Assembly: GCA_030425205.1 (NCBI GenBank)
Contig: JAUIAP010000057.1
Coordinates: 1-32,298 of the forward strand
Direction: 5' to 3'
DNA: 32,298 nt
DNA from: Anaerolineae bacterium
GTDB taxonomy: Bacteria; Chloroflexota; Anaerolineae; Promineifilales; Promineifilaceae
The notes beneath the pieces are model-generated. The model ran no database searches, was not told the DNA's origin, and saw nothing but the letters and a program-made list of their open reading frames with translations. Positions 31,801 through 32,298 of this stretch are shown here, in pieces. Made by a program: the position numbers and the translations under genes. The stretch's first letter is position 1. The number at the start of each line of letters is the position of its first letter.

Positions 31801-32234
31801 TCACCATTCCAGAAGGGCTGCCGATTGATAGCAATATCCAATTTGATGTCACTTCAAATATTCTAGGGTGTAACCTGCCCGATTCTACGACGATCACGCT
31901 TTCGCAGACGTGTGGACTCGTCGGTGGCGGTGTGGGTGTCTGTCAGGGTACCGATTCTGCAACGATCAACTTTATCAAGGCACCAGGATCAATGACGACA
32001 AGCAACGTCCAAGAGGCCAATTTGCCCCTGTGCGAAGTCGGCACGATCAAGGTGGTACAGAAAAACACGTCGGCCGCGGCTTTCCTTTACGACCATGTTA
32101 TCCGCGAAAATTTGAACGAAGTGACCTATCGTCCTGGCACGGCGACCGTCACTGTCACTGATGTAGATAACAACGTCATTTTTACAGGCCCCTTTACACC
32201 CAATACCATTCAAATAACGGCAACAGCCTCTTGA
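28821..32234 (+). CDS. Large secreted surface protein with DUF11-type Ig-like repeats, C-terminus possibly cut by a frameshift
   Basis: The product is 1137 aa from ATG 28821 with AGGAAGG upstream. A signal peptide (about 1-33, with VVLLLLQNLL) is followed by an Ala/Ser/Pro-rich stretch to about 95. Then come beta-sandwich repeats of the type found in DUF11 proteins: LIVQKTPAIQEGDYGDTITW with TDTIG (about 250-300), and INLSKVGPEEAQPGDIVEY with LTDTVP (about 493-535), plus further Ig-like units with paired cysteines. No catalytic motif is seen; adhesion or cell-surface coat is likely. The chain ends at TGA 32232-32234 in the middle of such a domain, with no anchor. Skipping one T at 32231-32232 continues as ASEKKIEAEANCSVQVASS until 32275 or so, so the true end may lie beyond the window. 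Confidence 0.85.
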   Translation: MNYKYVRFNKFFRIASVVLLLLQNLLTASGLSAAYDGSADLPPTVAEQLTAAMQAASESAAPVAQSAESPSDPVPPLESLLPALSPIENARSSIMAAPAACTPRGALQAKLTLPDYVISAGNQFAPTPGDSYHYRIRNNGTVTTTEVSFRVTPSAGFSLTAAENITSTVDGGLTASIVDNGNGTFDIVLQGGSPLDALGPGEQIEFDFTLVTDSTVASGQPLKVDILSGTPTPTSCKSVTENVPVGRGNLIVQKTPAIQEGDYGDTITWTVSVGNSGLGEVYNTVLTDTIGVGYIPSLPTFAPIPVLAPNETIEYTVAGQINSCTDLTNAIAAAWSVGNEDGTGTSANPVQDFADVIYQLNDPIINITVGDLPVSGYCGSLIGANLRITVTNTGGPARDLALNISGIENANVSFLSSADWSGTFPNLTYTGDALDTDESVVLYLEINGNGTICSEINANFTVTPTYSDACRLGTSTTPVLDVSSPLGEDAPSINLSKVGPEEAQPGDIVEYVVTVSAENIDNSNGIILTDTVPASLINVSALASGGTVTVTGNIVEWTTDNSSATVNETITIQAEVPTTESCGAGGSLINRVVATVPTVCLDCLVQDTAESITYIIDPLGDNSFDVTIDEIELCSLDSGDQQISASAVISNGIDFNGSYYRNNLGADQFSGGNALDVVPGSVSVFINDINRTEDVSVTLAPEFEVDFSPLNLTVPAGTETKIAINFAVTGDDDLLSSASLQNMYYLFSEMVINGSSAESCGGGFTAYSGDFITLFRGDLNISHNPSTILSCQENTIELTVDSATVRGVTNQLVITHTAAIGDIITPTAATFSGSLSGLSIGVGVNDVQLTQNGPESVFTFPANFDPDGAGTIRFPLYRPCGITDVLNATLEFGSSCSAVSTKSDEAGGTTQTSNVVLFASPTQYTIANRDAAWRFNIKNVGTAPASEINITDELPAGYQFKDVIITTQTPGLAPFLSTISTSTAMSGGIETLYITIPEGLPIDSNIQFDVTSNILGCNLPDSTTITLSQTCGLVGGGVGVCQGTDSATINFIKAPGSMTTSNVQEANLPLCEVGTIKVVQKNTSAAAFLYDHVIRENLNEVTYRPGTATVTVTDVDNNVIFTGPFTPNTIQITATAS

Positions 32235-32298
32235 AAAGAAGATTGAGGCTGAGGCCAATTGTAGTGTTCAGGTCGCTTCTTCAAAAATTTAGACATCT

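Overview
The window looks like a chromosome segment of a free-living, polysaccharide-degrading bacterium. A member of the Chloroflexota is the best guess. This is inferred from Thr/Pro-rich 'PTATP' linkers, surface proteins with cohesin-like and dockerin modules ending in a membrane helix plus basic tail, a BTAD/NB-ARC/TPR regulator, a TPR-CHAT protein and long DUF11-type surface proteins. No rRNA, tRNA, CRISPR array, insertion sequence or phage gene was found.

Layout. (1) 1-821: C-terminal part of a sensor histidine kinase. (2) 956-6607 (-): a giant surface polypeptide joining a GH9 endoglucanase (CBM3, CBM2) in frame to an AA10 lytic polysaccharide monooxygenase (CBM5/12). Each half ends in cohesin-like/dockerin/cohesin-like modules and a membrane helix, and an internal signal peptide separates them. 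(3) 6720-12501 (+), divergent from it: an ECF-type sigma factor, a small unknown protein, a TPR-CHAT peptidase and a membrane-anchored subtilase carrying a CBM3. (4) 12442-15304/15358 (-): a BTAD/NB-ARC/TPR regulator split by a single-base frameshift, head to head with a 73-aa gene. (5) 15652-27242 (-): a seven-gene sugar operon of LacI regulator, tandemly duplicated binding protein, two permeases (one with an extracytoplasmic double SH3-like insertion), ATPase, GH38 and a GH13_18 phosphorylase. A divergent (alpha/alpha)6-barrel glycosidase lies at 27399-28469. Two perfect 18-bp LacI-type operators sit between the divergent genes. (6) 28821-32234 (+): a secreted DUF11-rich protein that ends abruptly.

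Working model. Regions 2 and 3 may form a cellulose-responsive unit, with the sigma factor controlled through proteolysis (CHAT, subtilase) and the CBM3 subtilase placed on cellulose. Region 5 looks like uptake and breakdown of a small alpha-glycoside; glucosylglycerate or mannosylglycerate is the best guess.

Across the whole window an exact palindrome, TCGGCCGA, occurs 46 times by hand count, about once per 700 bp, always with A or T on both sides. It resembles the HIP1 palindrome of cyanobacteria in behaviour but not in sequence. It usually reads Ser-Ala-Asp/Glu in proteins and is missing from about 4 kb of the transporter region.
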